Below, piece after piece: positions 1-7,333 of a stretch of DNA of 19,958 bases (position 1 is the stretch's first letter; each line of letters opens with the position of its first letter). The position numbers were made by a program, and so were the translations under genes. Under the pieces are notes generated by a model that was not told the origin of the DNA, searched no databases, and saw nothing but the letters and a program-made list of their open reading frames with translations. This stretch comes from an uncultured Pedobacter sp. (GTDB lineage Bacteria; Bacteroidota; Bacteroidia; Sphingobacteriales; Sphingobacteriaceae), in assembly GCA_946478755.1 (NCBI GenBank), contig CAMLDJ010000074.1, forward strand, positions 1 through 19,958. The letters are read 5' to 3'.

Positions 1-625
1 TGGTACCATCAGGAAGCACAACCTGGTAGGTTCCACCACGGGGAGTGGTGATGGTTGTCATTCCATTTAGCAAGCGCAGCGAAGAAGTATTCCCTAAATT
101 TGATTCAGCTTTTGAACCCAAAGTACTTCCATCACTATATGTTATCTTACCCACATCAATCACCACTCCGGTTTTCGCATCGCTTAGTTGCACGCTGCTG
201 CCATCAGGTAAGGTGATTGTGGCTGTGTTTTTGCCAGGTTTAATATCGTTTTGATTCGCGATTTCTGAATTGCGATTTACGGCTGGGTTTCCGGCAAAAA
301 ACCAAACGCCTAAAATAATCAATGCTACAGCTGCTGCTATTGCCATCAATTTTGGCAGCAGGCTCATCTTTTTAGGCTGATGGCTTGCTTGTAATGACTG
401 ATAATTGTAGATGTAGTTTAAGATAGTCTGTTTTTTTGTAGCGTCCAATGCATTTTCGGGAACGACCATTTCGTTACTGAATGCATCAGGAAAAAGTTGC
501 ATCAATTCCTGATCGTTATGAGCAGCCATGATATGCGACCATAACTCTTCATTTTCCGTTTCGGTATTCAGATTATTGAAATAGTTTTGTAGCAGGACTT
601 GAAGCCTCGCGTTTGGTTTTTGCAT
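1..625 (-). CDS. FecR-type anti-sigma factor, C-terminus cut by window edge
   Basis: This inner-membrane anti-sigma factor would hold the neighbouring ECF sigma factor until an outer-membrane transporter signals. Reading the minus strand from the ATG at 623-625 gives 208 codons with no stop before the window edge, so the C-terminal part is missing. The N-terminal cytoplasmic part (about residues 1-88) is rich in acidic and helical residues. A single membrane segment follows at about 91-110 (LMAIAAAVALIILGVWFF), and then the periplasmic FecR domain begins, with ATITLPDGSSVQLSD at about 135-149 and TTPRGGTYQVVLPDGT at the edge, both typical of the family. It lies 123 bp downstream of the ECF sigma gene on the same strand, the usual sigma/anti-sigma order. 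A SusC-type transporter would be expected further left, but this is not visible. Confidence 0.93.
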   Translation of the reverse strand, partial: MQKPNARLQVLLQNYFNNLNTETENEELWSHIMAAHNDQELMQLFPDAFSNEMVVPENALDATKKQTILNYIYNYQSLQASHQPKKMSLLPKLMAIAAAVALIILGVWFFAGNPAVNRNSEIANQNDIKPGKNTATITLPDGSSVQLSDAKTGVVIDVGKITYSDGSTLGSKAESNLGNTSSLRLLNGMTTITTPRGGTYQVVLPDGT

Positions 626-748
626 CGTTTGTTGGTTTAGGCAGTTTTTACACCTTTTAACTACATTGACACGTGACGCGAAAAAAAAGCTTAGTGGTTT
701 ATCAAAAAATAATTGATAAATATTTAACAAGCTGATTTACAATGATAT

Positions 749-1339
749 TTATTTGAATAGCACAGCAAATAATGCCGGATAGGTAAGTGCGTGTTTGTTG
801 AAGTGCTCACGTATGTGTTTTAAGGCCTGGTGCATATGAGCCTGTACGGTGCGACTTGAGACGTTCATCTTTTTTGCAGCTTCATCATATTTCAATCCTT
901 CCATATGGCAAAGGGTATATGCTATTCGTTGCTGGGGGCTTAAGTTTTCGATAGCCTGGGTTAGTATCCTGTTGCTTTCATTGTAATCCAGTATTTTATC
1001 TGTAGCGTTTTCAGATTCTGGATTGTTAATTTTAAGCTGTGTCGCCGATCTGGCATCTTGAGCCAATTTGCGTATCACGTTTAATGAATGGTTTCTTACC
1101 ACACGGTTTAGGTATGCTCCAAAGTTTTTTACTTCTTCAAGCTTTTCCCTGTTGAGCCATATTTTTAAGAATACATCCTGTACGATTTCACCGGCCTGAT
1201 CTTCGGATTTAGTCAGCTTTCGACCATAGTCATATACATACCGTTGATAAAAATCAAAGATTTCCGTAAATGCTCGCTGATCGCCTCTGGCAATTCTGGT
1301 CAGAAGTTCATCTTCATTTTTAAGTTGCCTGCTCTCCAT
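749..1339 (-). CDS. ECF RNA polymerase sigma factor (Bacteroidota FecI/RpoE-like)
   Basis: An extracytoplasmic-function sigma factor of 196 residues, a normal family length. Sigma region 2 covers about residues 24-93, including the conserved DQAGEIVQDVFLKIW stretch (47-61). Region 4 covers about 125-177, with LSPQQRIAYTLCHMEGLKY followed by the DNA-binding helix-turn-helix EAAKKMNVSSRTVQAHMHQA. The ATG at 1337-1339 is the first good start. The FecR-type gene lies immediately downstream, so the two probably form one regulatory unit in which FecR controls this factor. The C-terminal tail after region 4 (KHALTYPALFAVLFK) is hydrophobic, as is common in Bacteroidota ECF factors linked to SusC genes. 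I see no clear TAnnTTTG promoter directly upstream. The assignment is firm; the target regulon is unknown. Confidence 0.95.
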   Translation of the reverse strand: MESRQLKNEDELLTRIARGDQRAFTEIFDFYQRYVYDYGRKLTKSEDQAGEIVQDVFLKIWLNREKLEEVKNFGAYLNRVVRNHSLNVIRKLAQDARSATQLKINNPESENATDKILDYNESNRILTQAIENLSPQQRIAYTLCHMEGLKYDEAAKKMNVSSRTVQAHMHQALKHIREHFNKHALTYPALFAVLFK

Positions 1340-1540
1340 CGGCTGTCCCCTGGTGATAATTTTTTGTTGGTTATCTAAGCAGCAAGTATAATATAAATTT
1401 AAGCATCTTCAACTATCTATTTCGTTAGTTTTAAAAGTAGAAGATGATTTGAATCTAATCTTCCACTAGTCTTTTTAAAGCATAGGTAACTATATCAGCC
1501 ACATTTGTATGCCAAGACGAAGAACAGCCCGATGATACAT

Positions 1541-1900
1541 TCACCATACCTTCACTGTTGCGGATATCTGTGAATATGAAATAAGATATTCTAGAAACCC
1601 CAGCACACTATTCCAGCCCAGGTTCTCGCTTTTAGCATTTACGGGATTGTTTTCTGATTTCCTGCGGTTTGGCTTAGACCTGTGCACATCGCTAGATTTC
1701 TGGTTTTGGCGTACGTCGTTCCCTTGGGGATTTGAAGCTTGCAACGCAAATTGTGTTTCAGGCTCAGGACTACAGGCCTGAGCCACCTCATTTTCATAAG
1801 TTTCAGCCGTTCGTCTATCCACCTGGTAAACTGTAAGAAAAATAGACTTCAGGATGATTCCTCGTTTTGATGATTCGGAGAGTAGTTGATGAGTTCGCAC
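1541..1900 (-). CDS. Doubtful open frame, 119 codons, no recognised family
   Basis: An open frame with an ATG start and a polar, low-complexity middle rich in Asn, Ser, Lys and Arg (residues about 55-95). I recognise no domain, signal peptide or membrane segment. It lies in a stretch that otherwise holds decayed genes, and it contains a perfect 8-bp inverted repeat (ggctcagg at 1761-1768, cctgagcc at 1777-1784) within the frame. It could be a chance frame, a remnant of a longer gene, or a real orphan. The inward-facing end KSENLGWNSVLGFLEYLISYSQ looks more protein-like than the rest. No function is proposed. Confidence 0.2.
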   Translation of the reverse strand: MRTHQLLSESSKRGIILKSIFLTVYQVDRRTAETYENEVAQACSPEPETQFALQASNPQGNDVRQNQKSSDVHRSKPNRRKSENNPVNAKSENLGWNSVLGFLEYLISYSQISATVKVW

Positions 1901-1983
1901 ATATGAATATTTGGGTCAGATGTCCCTAAAACCTTAATGTAATTACCCTTTATTAATTTGTTCTATCCATTATAAAATGCCAA

Positions 1984-2284
1984 CTATCCTTTTATAATTT
2001 CATCATGCCAGGCATACAACCCAGTTTCTTCAAATACACCACCTTGAAGAAAACGATGTATAAACTCTGCTAATGATCTAGTTACTGTTATTGTTGTGTT
2101 TTAGATGAGTGAAGTTAGTGATTTGATAATCATTTGGATTTTGAATAGATATATCTAATTCCCAACTATCGGAGTAAATCATATATTCAGCTATGTATAG
2201 CGAATTGTCATATTTCATCTTATTTTCAACGATCTCTTCAATCCTAATCATATTGAAAATGTCTTCGCCCGTTTCTACGCACCC
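1984..2284 (-). pseudogene. SUKH (SMI1/KNR4)-like immunity-type gene remnant, frameshifted
   Basis: Two minus-strand reading frames join into one recognisable C-terminal half. The first, from 2284 to the stop at 2078-2080 (68 codons), contains EDIFNMIRIEEIVENKMKYD and then LYIAEYMIYSDSWELDI. The second, one base out of step, runs through SLAEFIHRFLQGGVFEETGL and ends YAWHDEIIKG with a stop at 1984-1986. In order, these match the usual end of SMI1/KNR4 (SUKH) proteins: a strand motif of the type IAEYLxYSD, then a helix of the type SLxEFIxxFLxGGxF, then LYxWHxE. A single inserted base between about 2093 and 2106 explains the break. The N-terminal half is not readable. SUKH proteins often neutralise contact-dependent or polymorphic toxins (established for the superfamily); no toxin gene is seen here. 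Confidence 0.6.
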
Positions 2285-2410
2285 CTATCAAAAGACTGTA
2301 ATTGAATCATTTGAAGATCCTACTTATCAATCTGCATCGATTTACTCTGGCTGTCGATCCCAACAATATCGAATATGTCTTCCATTCAAATTGTATAAAT
2401 CTCCAAACAT

Positions 2411-2451
2411 TCCATTCCTCAATGATCCTAAGCGGATTATTGAGGAATGGA
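2411..2451. repeat. 13-bp perfect inverted repeat at a gene break
   Basis: Arm tccattcctcaat at 2411-2423 and arm attgaggaatgga at 2439-2451, separated by 15 bp. The repeat sits exactly where the minus-strand MNDGGMGSL-type frame terminates. No T-run follows the stem on either strand, so it is not an obvious terminator. It may mark an inverted-duplication or hairpin-mediated rearrangement that broke the gene. Confidence 0.6.
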
Positions 2452-2604
2452 AGGAAATTTCTTCACTAAACTTCCCATCCCTCCATCATTCATTTCTTCA
2501 ACCAATAGAGAAGGCAGGGTGGGAATTATATTAATAGCCTCTTTAGAATCTCTAATGACCCATTTAATCAGATCGATCTCAGATCTTGTTAATAATCTTG
2601 TCAT
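2437..2604 (-). pseudogene. N-terminal fragment of a small MNDGGMGSL-motif protein (DUF6984-like)
   Basis: A 55-codon minus-strand frame starts at the ATG at 2602-2604 and reads MTRLLTRSEIDLIKWVIRDS, then LLVEEMNDGGMGSLVKKF, and then stops. The helix of the type LTxxExxLIxxLL followed by VEEMNDGGMGSL is, as I remember it, the N-terminal half of a small uncharacterised family (DUF6984), usually about 100 residues long; the family name is from memory. The frame ends inside a 13-bp inverted repeat (2411-2451), so the second half appears lost or scrambled. It lies just upstream of the SUKH remnant on the same strand. Together they look like a decayed cluster of small immunity-type genes. A short frame further upstream (2614-2727, starting MCQTLSILIL) could be another scrap of the cluster. 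Confidence 0.45.
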
Positions 2605-2727
2605 AATTAAATATTATCAGCAACCGTCAATATATACCTCTTCTACTACCTTCAAGACTAGTTTTAACACCAATTCATTATTTTCCTGATGTAAAGTTAG
2701 TATCAGTATTGATAGTGTTTGGCACAT

Positions 2728-3047
2728 GTTATAAAACTTATGCCATTAAATTAAGAATTAAGCCCCGACTTCTCGAGGCTTTTTTATTGATAGAACTTAT
2801 TGCTTTTGATTATCCACTAAAAAAAGGCCTCTGAAACGGGACTGAAGCCCCTTTCATACCTTAACCGTTTCCGAACCGTTGGCGAGCCGTCTTCGAATCC
2901 AGACTGTACTTGGTGCTGCCGCACCGACTCGTTTACATGTACAACTAAATGTAAAAGCCCCTATCGCACACAATCACCAAAAGAGAATTGGAAATTAATA
3001 TTTAAAGCCGATATTAGAAGTTAAATTAAACTCTTAGGCCGGAAATA
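2728..3047. other. Gene-free stretch with terminator and tRNA-end-like fragment
   Basis: No credible gene is seen. The stretch contains the stem-loop described separately at 2760-2785. A segment at about 2870-2935 holds cttcgaatcc, which resembles a tRNA T-loop, and a 5-bp hairpin ggtgc/gcacc. The later acaactaaatgtaaaagcc partly resembles the longer repeat copies at 6041 and 19398, but the match is weak. It could be the remains of an old integration site. Confidence 0.35.
2760..2785 (+). terminator. Stem-loop followed by T-run
   Basis: aagcc pairs with ggctt and cga with tcg around a 4-base loop, with one mismatch in the stem, followed by tttttt on the plus strand. This has the form of a rho-independent terminator acting on rightward transcription. 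No intact plus-strand gene lies to its left, so it may belong to a lost gene. Confidence 0.45.
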
Positions 3048-3218
3048 ATGATCGTACTGTTATTCGCTTTCATTTTTTTAATCTATTATTCGATAGGGAA
3101 ATATGGAAGCGATACATCTTTTGGTTTCGTAGGATCAATTTTACTCGCTATTTTTCTATCACCCATATTTGCTATTATAATTCTATTCTTCCTAAAAAAG
3201 AAGCAAAACTATAACTGA
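3048..3218 (+). CDS. Small two-helix membrane protein, 56 residues
   Basis: ATG at 3048-3050, stop at 3216-3218. The product begins MIVLLFAFIFLIYYSIGKYG, a first membrane helix ending in a short polar turn (IGKYGSDT). A second helix, FVGSILLAIFLSPIFAIIIL, follows, and the tail is positively charged and cytoplasmic-looking (KKKQNYN). The arrangement of two helices, a GK turn and an LSP motif in the second helix recurs in small uncharacterised Bacteroidota membrane proteins, but I cannot name a family. The high hydrophobicity and clean frame argue against chance. It ends 14 bp before the stop of the convergent lipoprotein gene. A start-proximal ggaaat at 3041-3046 is the only ribosome-binding-site candidate. 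Confidence 0.5.
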   Translation: MIVLLFAFIFLIYYSIGKYGSDTSFGFVGSILLAIFLSPIFAIIILFFLKKKQNYN

Positions 3219-3232
3219 CAAATCCATACCAT

Positions 3233-4003
3233 CTACTCTTTTGTTATCACTGCACTTGCCACAGATTGCCAGTTTCGGATCACCTGATCATAAAATGGTT
3301 CATCAGCGGATCCTCCTTTGAAAATGTAAAAGGTTTTTATGCCACCATTATAACGGCTGTCAGCTGACTCCATTTGCCCGGCAGAGATTCCCGCTAACAC
3401 TTTAGTCATGTCAAAACTAAAAGTAGCCTTATAGTTGTCAGAGGGGTCAATTGCGATTTCGTTCACTGAAAGATTTGCCTCAAAAGGAAGCGAACTTCCA
3501 ACGATCACACTGTCTATCCCACCATGAATGTTTTTAAATGTACCCTTGAAATAAAACGCAAAATAGTTAAATTTCAATTCGGGAATCATCGACTTCCGGC
3601 ATTGTAGTTTAATGGCGACGTCTTTATAAGAACCAGAAGGTAATTTAAATACTCCTGCCAGCGCATCCTGGCTAAAAATATCCAAATTCTTTTTGACCGT
3701 TATTGTCGTATCAAGCGTACTGTTATTTTTTCCGACAAAGGAGATTTTTTCTACGTAAACAGTTGCCGAAGACCATGCTACATCTACCGTAGTTGTCGAA
3801 TCAACTACACTCGAAACTCCGGCTTTAATACCATTACTGGAGATTTTTTTGACAGTAGTGCCTGAAGCGTGTGCAAAATAGGAAATATTTCCAAAACCAG
3901 CTTTTTCTTGTTCAGGATTGTTATCCTTCTTACAGGATAAAGCGGCTGTACCGATGAGTAATAAACTAAGGTAACGGGTTGAGAACAACGAGAGAGATTT
4001 CAT
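3233..4003 (-). CDS. Uncharacterised lipoprotein, 256 residues
   Basis: A type II signal peptide with lipobox ALSCKKD places the lipidated Cys at residue 24, so the protein is exported and lipid-anchored. The mature part is rich in predicted beta strands with regular Ser/Thr/Val alternation. Examples are the segments around VDVAWSSATVYVEKISFVG (about 73-91) and FKLPSGSYKDVAIKLQC (about 118-134), the latter resembling the 'xLPxGxYxxVxL' strand of DUF4382-type beta-sandwich lipoproteins. That family link is an impression from pattern, not a firm call. The start codon is only 28 bp from the stop of the truncated rloB-like frame upstream, so its promoter region probably consists of what is left of that gene. 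No partner gene is obvious, and the function is unknown. Confidence 0.85.
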   Translation of the reverse strand: MKSLSLFSTRYLSLLLIGTAALSCKKDNNPEQEKAGFGNISYFAHASGTTVKKISSNGIKAGVSSVVDSTTTVDVAWSSATVYVEKISFVGKNNSTLDTTITVKKNLDIFSQDALAGVFKLPSGSYKDVAIKLQCRKSMIPELKFNYFAFYFKGTFKNIHGGIDSVIVGSSLPFEANLSVNEIAIDPSDNYKATFSFDMTKVLAGISAGQMESADSRYNGGIKTFYIFKGGSADEPFYDQVIRNWQSVASAVITKE

Positions 4004-4030
4004 AGAAGTCTGAGGGTTAAAATATTTGAT

Positions 4031-4411
4031 CTAAATATATAAAGAATTTTCAAATACAGAAACTACCGAAATTATGTGGTGTTTCTCGTCAGCAATCATA
4101 TCAAATGCACTTTTAAAACGAGCTATCCTTGCCTGATTTTTATCAGCATCGTCTTTATCAAACACCACCCAAACTGCGTCAACGTCTTTTCCTCTGTGGG
4201 CTGTCAGTTCTGCCTTTTCTTTTTTGGCTTTTTCAACAACGCCCATTGGGTCTAGGCCAGTTCCTACAGCCTTCAGATAGATGGTCTCTTTTGGTATCCT
4301 GTTTTCAAAGGATTGAAAATATACACGTTCCGTATTTTCATCTTCACAAACAATCAGATACAGATATTTATACTTTTTTATCCTCTGGGGTCGATGCAGA
4401 TCGCCAACCAA
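4031..4411 (-). pseudogene. RloB-like protein remnant, truncated at the C-terminus
   Basis: The frame contains the RloB N-terminal signature: a basic RPQRIKKYKYLYLIVCEDENTE segment (residues 7-28, quoted in part), then GTGLDPMGVVEKAKKEKAEL, then DAVWVVFDKDDADKNQARI (about 78-96). In RloB proteins CExxNTE and DxDD are the acidic TOPRIM-like motifs. The family normally continues past 200 residues, with an AYSNxxFExWxLLH-type block. Here the match stops after FKSAFDMIADE (about 99-109) and the frame ends at 126 with an unrelated tail. The only start in frame is a TTG at 4409-4411, and an in-frame stop lies shortly upstream, so the natural start is probably also lost. RloB occurs next to the ATPase RloA in restriction and abortive-infection loci (established association); no rloA is seen here. 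I judge it a broken defence gene. Confidence 0.7.
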
Positions 4412-4599
4412 TATGCCAACTGCATGAGCTGATCCTTGCTGTACAGCAATTTTGAGCTGCTGTATATGGTCATAAAGAACCTGTTTTTAGCTACAAGCTC
4501 GCATGAGACACCTATTAAAAAAATTTCCTCATAGCAGATTTATTCTTGAAAGACTAATAAACGAGGCTTTGATTTGCATGAAAAGAGCCTTTGAAATCG

Positions 4600-5379
4600 C
4601 TATGAACCTAATGCTATTCTGACGGCTTCCTCAACCGGACTGAACGGTCCTGAGCCCTCCATATTAAAGCCGCTTCTGAGCAATAATGGCGGCTGTGCCA
4701 TAAACTTGGGTTCTAAACCACAATGCCGCTGCGCGGCATGAACCAGAAATGGGTGACAGAGATATACCGTACCTGCTTTTCCGGTAGCCAACACCTCATC
4801 TTTCTTAGGTAATTCCGGCAACCTCATAGCCAGCTCCATGAAAGACAGTCCAGCCTCGCCTTCAGGTTTTAACAGCCTGGCAACGTCCAGATGCGATCCG
4901 TTCACAATCTTTGTCGGTGCATCCTGTTCGCTGACATCGGAAAATAGAAATAGCATCAGCAAGCCGCGCCCTTTAGATTTTACATTAATACGCGCGGCGA
5001 AATAGTCGTTTGGATCAGCTCCGGCAAAACCCGAATCGACATGCCAGCCTGTGTCTCCTGAATCAACTAATGAAGGGAAGCGAACCGGAAAAGCGCCCAT
5101 GCTCATGCAGGGAATCCATTTGCCTTTACCCACCAGCTGATCGAATGCTCCATGAAGAACATCTGTATTGGCAGCCTCGATGAAGGGCCGCTGCGTATAC
5201 ATGCCCAGCCAGATGACCGGATGTGTCCATGTTTTGTGATCATCACGATCGCCTGGAAGATCATTCCATAGGATCTCCCTTGCTTCGCTGGCAAGATCAG
5301 CAGAAAAAGCATTGTCAACGCGCAAAAAGCCGTCTGTAATAAATGATTGTATTTGTTGGGAATTTAGAATATTGTGCAT
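4600..5379 (-). CDS. Phytanoyl-CoA dioxygenase (PhyH) family protein
   Basis: An Fe(II)/2-oxoglutarate-dependent oxygenase-like protein of 259 residues, normal for the family. The N-terminus (SQQIQSFITDGFLRVDNAFS, residues 7-26) is the typical PhyH opening of helix, 'DGF' and 'vxxAFs'. The iron-binding HxD is GWHVDSGF with His113 and Asp115, and the distal His lies in HPFLVHAAQRH, most likely His214. Loops between them contain DAPTKIVNGSHLDVARLL (about 153-170), a family-like 'GSH' substrate-side segment. No signal peptide is present, so it is cytoplasmic. The substrate cannot be inferred, since PhyH members hydroxylate many small molecules. Its neighbours are a broken defence gene and a small lipoprotein, which give no pathway clue, and it appears monocistronic. 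Confidence 0.88.
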   Translation of the reverse strand: MHNILNSQQIQSFITDGFLRVDNAFSADLASEAREILWNDLPGDRDDHKTWTHPVIWLGMYTQRPFIEAANTDVLHGAFDQLVGKGKWIPCMSMGAFPVRFPSLVDSGDTGWHVDSGFAGADPNDYFAARINVKSKGRGLLMLFLFSDVSEQDAPTKIVNGSHLDVARLLKPEGEAGLSFMELAMRLPELPKKDEVLATGKAGTVYLCHPFLVHAAQRHCGLEPKFMAQPPLLLRSGFNMEGSGPFSPVEEAVRIALGS

Positions 5380-5488
5380 AATGTGTCATATAAAGTTCAG
5401 ACAATATAATAGTCAATGCCTCCTTGAAGACATTAGTCATATAGGACTTAAAAATTTATATTATAACATTACTGCCATTCTCATATGC

Positions 5489-5496
5489 CAAAGGTA
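5489..5496 (-). promoter_or_regulatory. Possible -7 promoter element for the PhyH gene
   Basis: On the minus strand the bases read TACCTTTG, a full match to the Bacteroidota -7 consensus TAnnTTTG, about 110 bp before the PhyH start codon. No TTTG lies at the expected -33 distance, so the call is tentative. Confidence 0.3.
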
Positions 5497-5557
5497 TTAT
5501 TTTCTCTTGAAATTCTATACAGATTAGGATTACACAGGCTGACGGGTATCCTTTAAT

Positions 5558-5845
5558 TTACCTAATGAATTTATAATCATCTATACGATCGGATTTTACA
5601 AAACGTGCCAACTTACCTTCATGGAAATAAAAGAATGAATAAGGTTCAGGTTTGGGGATAAATGCATTGGAGATAATGCGATAAATATTTGTTCCACGCT
5701 TATCAACCGACATTAATTCCGCAGAACGGTTAGCTCGTTTGAATTCATTTTCTGACATACCGATCTTAATTGACGATTCTTGATATGACATGCTCTTACA
5801 GCCTAAAGCAATTACTGCCAGACAGATTAAAATTACTTTTTTCAT
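5558..5845 (-). CDS. Small BamE/SmpA-like lipoprotein
   Basis: A 95-residue protein with a type II signal peptide and lipobox IALGCKS, placing the lipidated Cys at residue 16. The segment SIKIGMSENEFKRANRSAEL (about 25-44) follows the 'IxxGMsxxEf' helix pattern seen at the start of SmpA/OmlA/BamE-fold domains. Strand-rich segments follow (GTNIYRIISN, then YSFFYFHEGKLARF at about 69-82), consistent with a two-helix, three-strand fold. In Bacteroidota many such small lipoproteins are unrelated to the BAM complex, so only the fold is suggested. Intergenic space on both sides implies it is transcribed alone. The start ATG is preceded by an A-rich leader typical of the phylum, without a strong Shine-Dalgarno. 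Confidence 0.8.
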   Translation of the reverse strand: MKKVILICLAVIALGCKSMSYQESSIKIGMSENEFKRANRSAELMSVDKRGTNIYRIISNAFIPKPEPYSFFYFHEGKLARFVKSDRIDDYKFIR

Positions 5846-6371
5846 GTGTGTTTATTTGTGTGTGGTTAAGCTGATCCAATAATGATGCCTTTTTATGTCC
5901 CTAAAATTTATAAGGCCCAATAGTGTTGAGAAAGACAAATAAGATGCTGAGCATCAATATTCTTCTTTAACGTAATTTTTTGTTTACACAAATAAACAAG
6001 CAGTTACAGAAATCAATTGTGCATATTTTTTGGGAGTCAGGTCGAGCCCGGCCTACCCTTCTGTTCGAATCCGATTTGTATACAACTAAAAAAGGCTCCA
6101 AAAGGTAGCTTTTCCTCTAGTTACTTCCAAAAATTCTCATAAGTTAAAGATGTGTCAAAAAAGCTTTACCTATCTAGTAACCAAATTAAATGTAATTAGT
6201 AAAAGTCAAGTTGCGATGCTTCCTTTCAAGATTTAAATACAATTATTTGAGTTAATCTCAATATCTTCGGGCGATACGCTAAGGGATTTTATATTGCATG
6301 TATTGATTTTTTCAAAATTTCATTAGATGTTTTAGAACAGATTGGCTACTAATACTGTCTCAATTTCTGAT
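5846..6371. other. Intergenic stretch with one repeat copy, no gene seen
   Basis: This divergent intergenic region separates the small lipoprotein (minus) from the next lipoprotein (plus). The only structure I recognise is the repeat at 6041-6093 and a weak bulged stem after it at about 6089-6112. No credible coding frame is visible. Confidence 0.6.
6041..6093 (+). repeat. Copy A of a long-range repeat with T-loop-like motif
   Basis: The block gtcgagcccggcctaccctt, followed by ctgttcgaatcc and later aactaaaaaag, matches the block at 19398-19451 almost base for base (cccggcct, cccttctgttcgaa and aactaaaaaag are identical). The gttcgaatcc core resembles a tRNA T-loop. Both copies are followed by a stem-loop, a weak one here. 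It probably derives from a tRNA 3' end or a shared terminator cassette. Confidence 0.65.
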
Positions 6372-7145
6372 ATGAAAAATTTATATTTATTGTTACTCCT
6401 TGCGCTGTCGGCTGCGACGAGTTGTCAGCAAAAACGTCATAGTTTTAAAGATAAGATTATTGAACCTAAAAGATTGATTAATGTAGGTCCGTGTTCTTGC
6501 AATGTGGTTAGTGGTTTTAGTGATGGGGATTGGATGCTAGAAGCAGATAAGGATAGTGTTGTCATCTGCAATCCGGGAAGGATTAATCATGAGGGAAGGG
6601 AGCACTATTCATCCTATACCGCATTATTTCAGAAGCATGTTTTGGCACAGGATTATGAGAAGATTTTTTTCTGCGGTACCGGGGAACAAGTACCTTCATT
6701 TGCTTATGGAGGTTATGGCCTTTCTTATGGAAATAAAAAATTGGTGATTGACTGGCAGGTTGGCGTCGACAGTTTTTTGGTGAGTAAAAACCAGTGGTCT
6801 TCTGAGAAAGATATGGTCTATGTGAGGAATGCTTATCGTCAACTGATTTATGCCCAAAATGGCAAGCTTTACGTTGGTCCCAAAAAGATTGTTTATTTAG
6901 CTCAGAAGTTAACTGCTTTGGCGATACGATCAGTTGATGTATCCTATGCGTTAGAAACGGCGAAAAAACAGAACTATTATAAAATAAAGTTGGGCAGGAA
7001 GTTGTTTGCACTAGCAATGGCTGGCCACAAGCTTTCCCAGACCAGGCTGTTGGGCTTACAGGATCCCGATGTTAGCAGCACTGGTGGCATGACAACACTT
7101 GAAAATTATAAGAATTTGTTGCGGATGAAGCTTGCAGAGAAATAG
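6372..7145 (+). CDS. Uncharacterised lipoprotein, 257 residues
   Basis: I chose the ATG at 6372-6374 over an upstream in-frame TTG (6342) because it starts directly with a type II signal peptide, MKNLYLLLLLALSAATSC, whose lipidated Cys is residue 18. The mature protein has a short Cys pair (GPCSCNVV, about residues 39-46), a GYGLSYGNKKLVIDW segment in the middle, and a Lys-rich helical C-terminus. I recognise no catalytic motif or known domain. It lies 188 bp upstream of another exported, same-strand gene of unknown function, so the two may be expressed together. It could be a surface or periplasmic protein with a strain-specific role. Confidence 0.8.
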   Translation: MKNLYLLLLLALSAATSCQQKRHSFKDKIIEPKRLINVGPCSCNVVSGFSDGDWMLEADKDSVVICNPGRINHEGREHYSSYTALFQKHVLAQDYEKIFFCGTGEQVPSFAYGGYGLSYGNKKLVIDWQVGVDSFLVSKNQWSSEKDMVYVRNAYRQLIYAQNGKLYVGPKKIVYLAQKLTALAIRSVDVSYALETAKKQNYYKIKLGRKLFALAMAGHKLSQTRLLGLQDPDVSSTGGMTTLENYKNLLRMKLAEK

Positions 7146-7333
7146 TTTTTTGCAGTTCGAAAGCGTGAGCCAGTCTCCAAATTGTAAACCGGTCTGGTAT
7201 AAGATAATAACAGTTTTATTGTGGTCACGATTTAATAGCAAAGAAAAATTCAGGGAACAAGTCTTTAGAATAACAATTTTTCTAATCTGGGATATTAAAA
7301 TGTTGATCTTGCCCATTAAATTTTTCAGTAGAT

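Noticed and set aside
2193..2534. Plus-strand frame of 113 codons
   Set aside because: It lies over the minus-strand remnants with SUKH-like and MNDGGMGSL motifs, which explain the sequence better, and its own product has no domain-like character.
4129..4455. Plus-strand frame of 108 codons
   Set aside because: Shadow of the RloB-like frame on the minus strand, which carries family motifs.
6342..6371. TTG start extending the lipoprotein by ten residues
   Set aside because: The extension would bury the signal peptide. The ATG at 6372 starts directly at it.
6583..7017. Minus-strand frame of 144 codons
   Set aside because: Antisense to the lipoprotein gene at 6372-7145, which has a signal peptide and clean lipobox.
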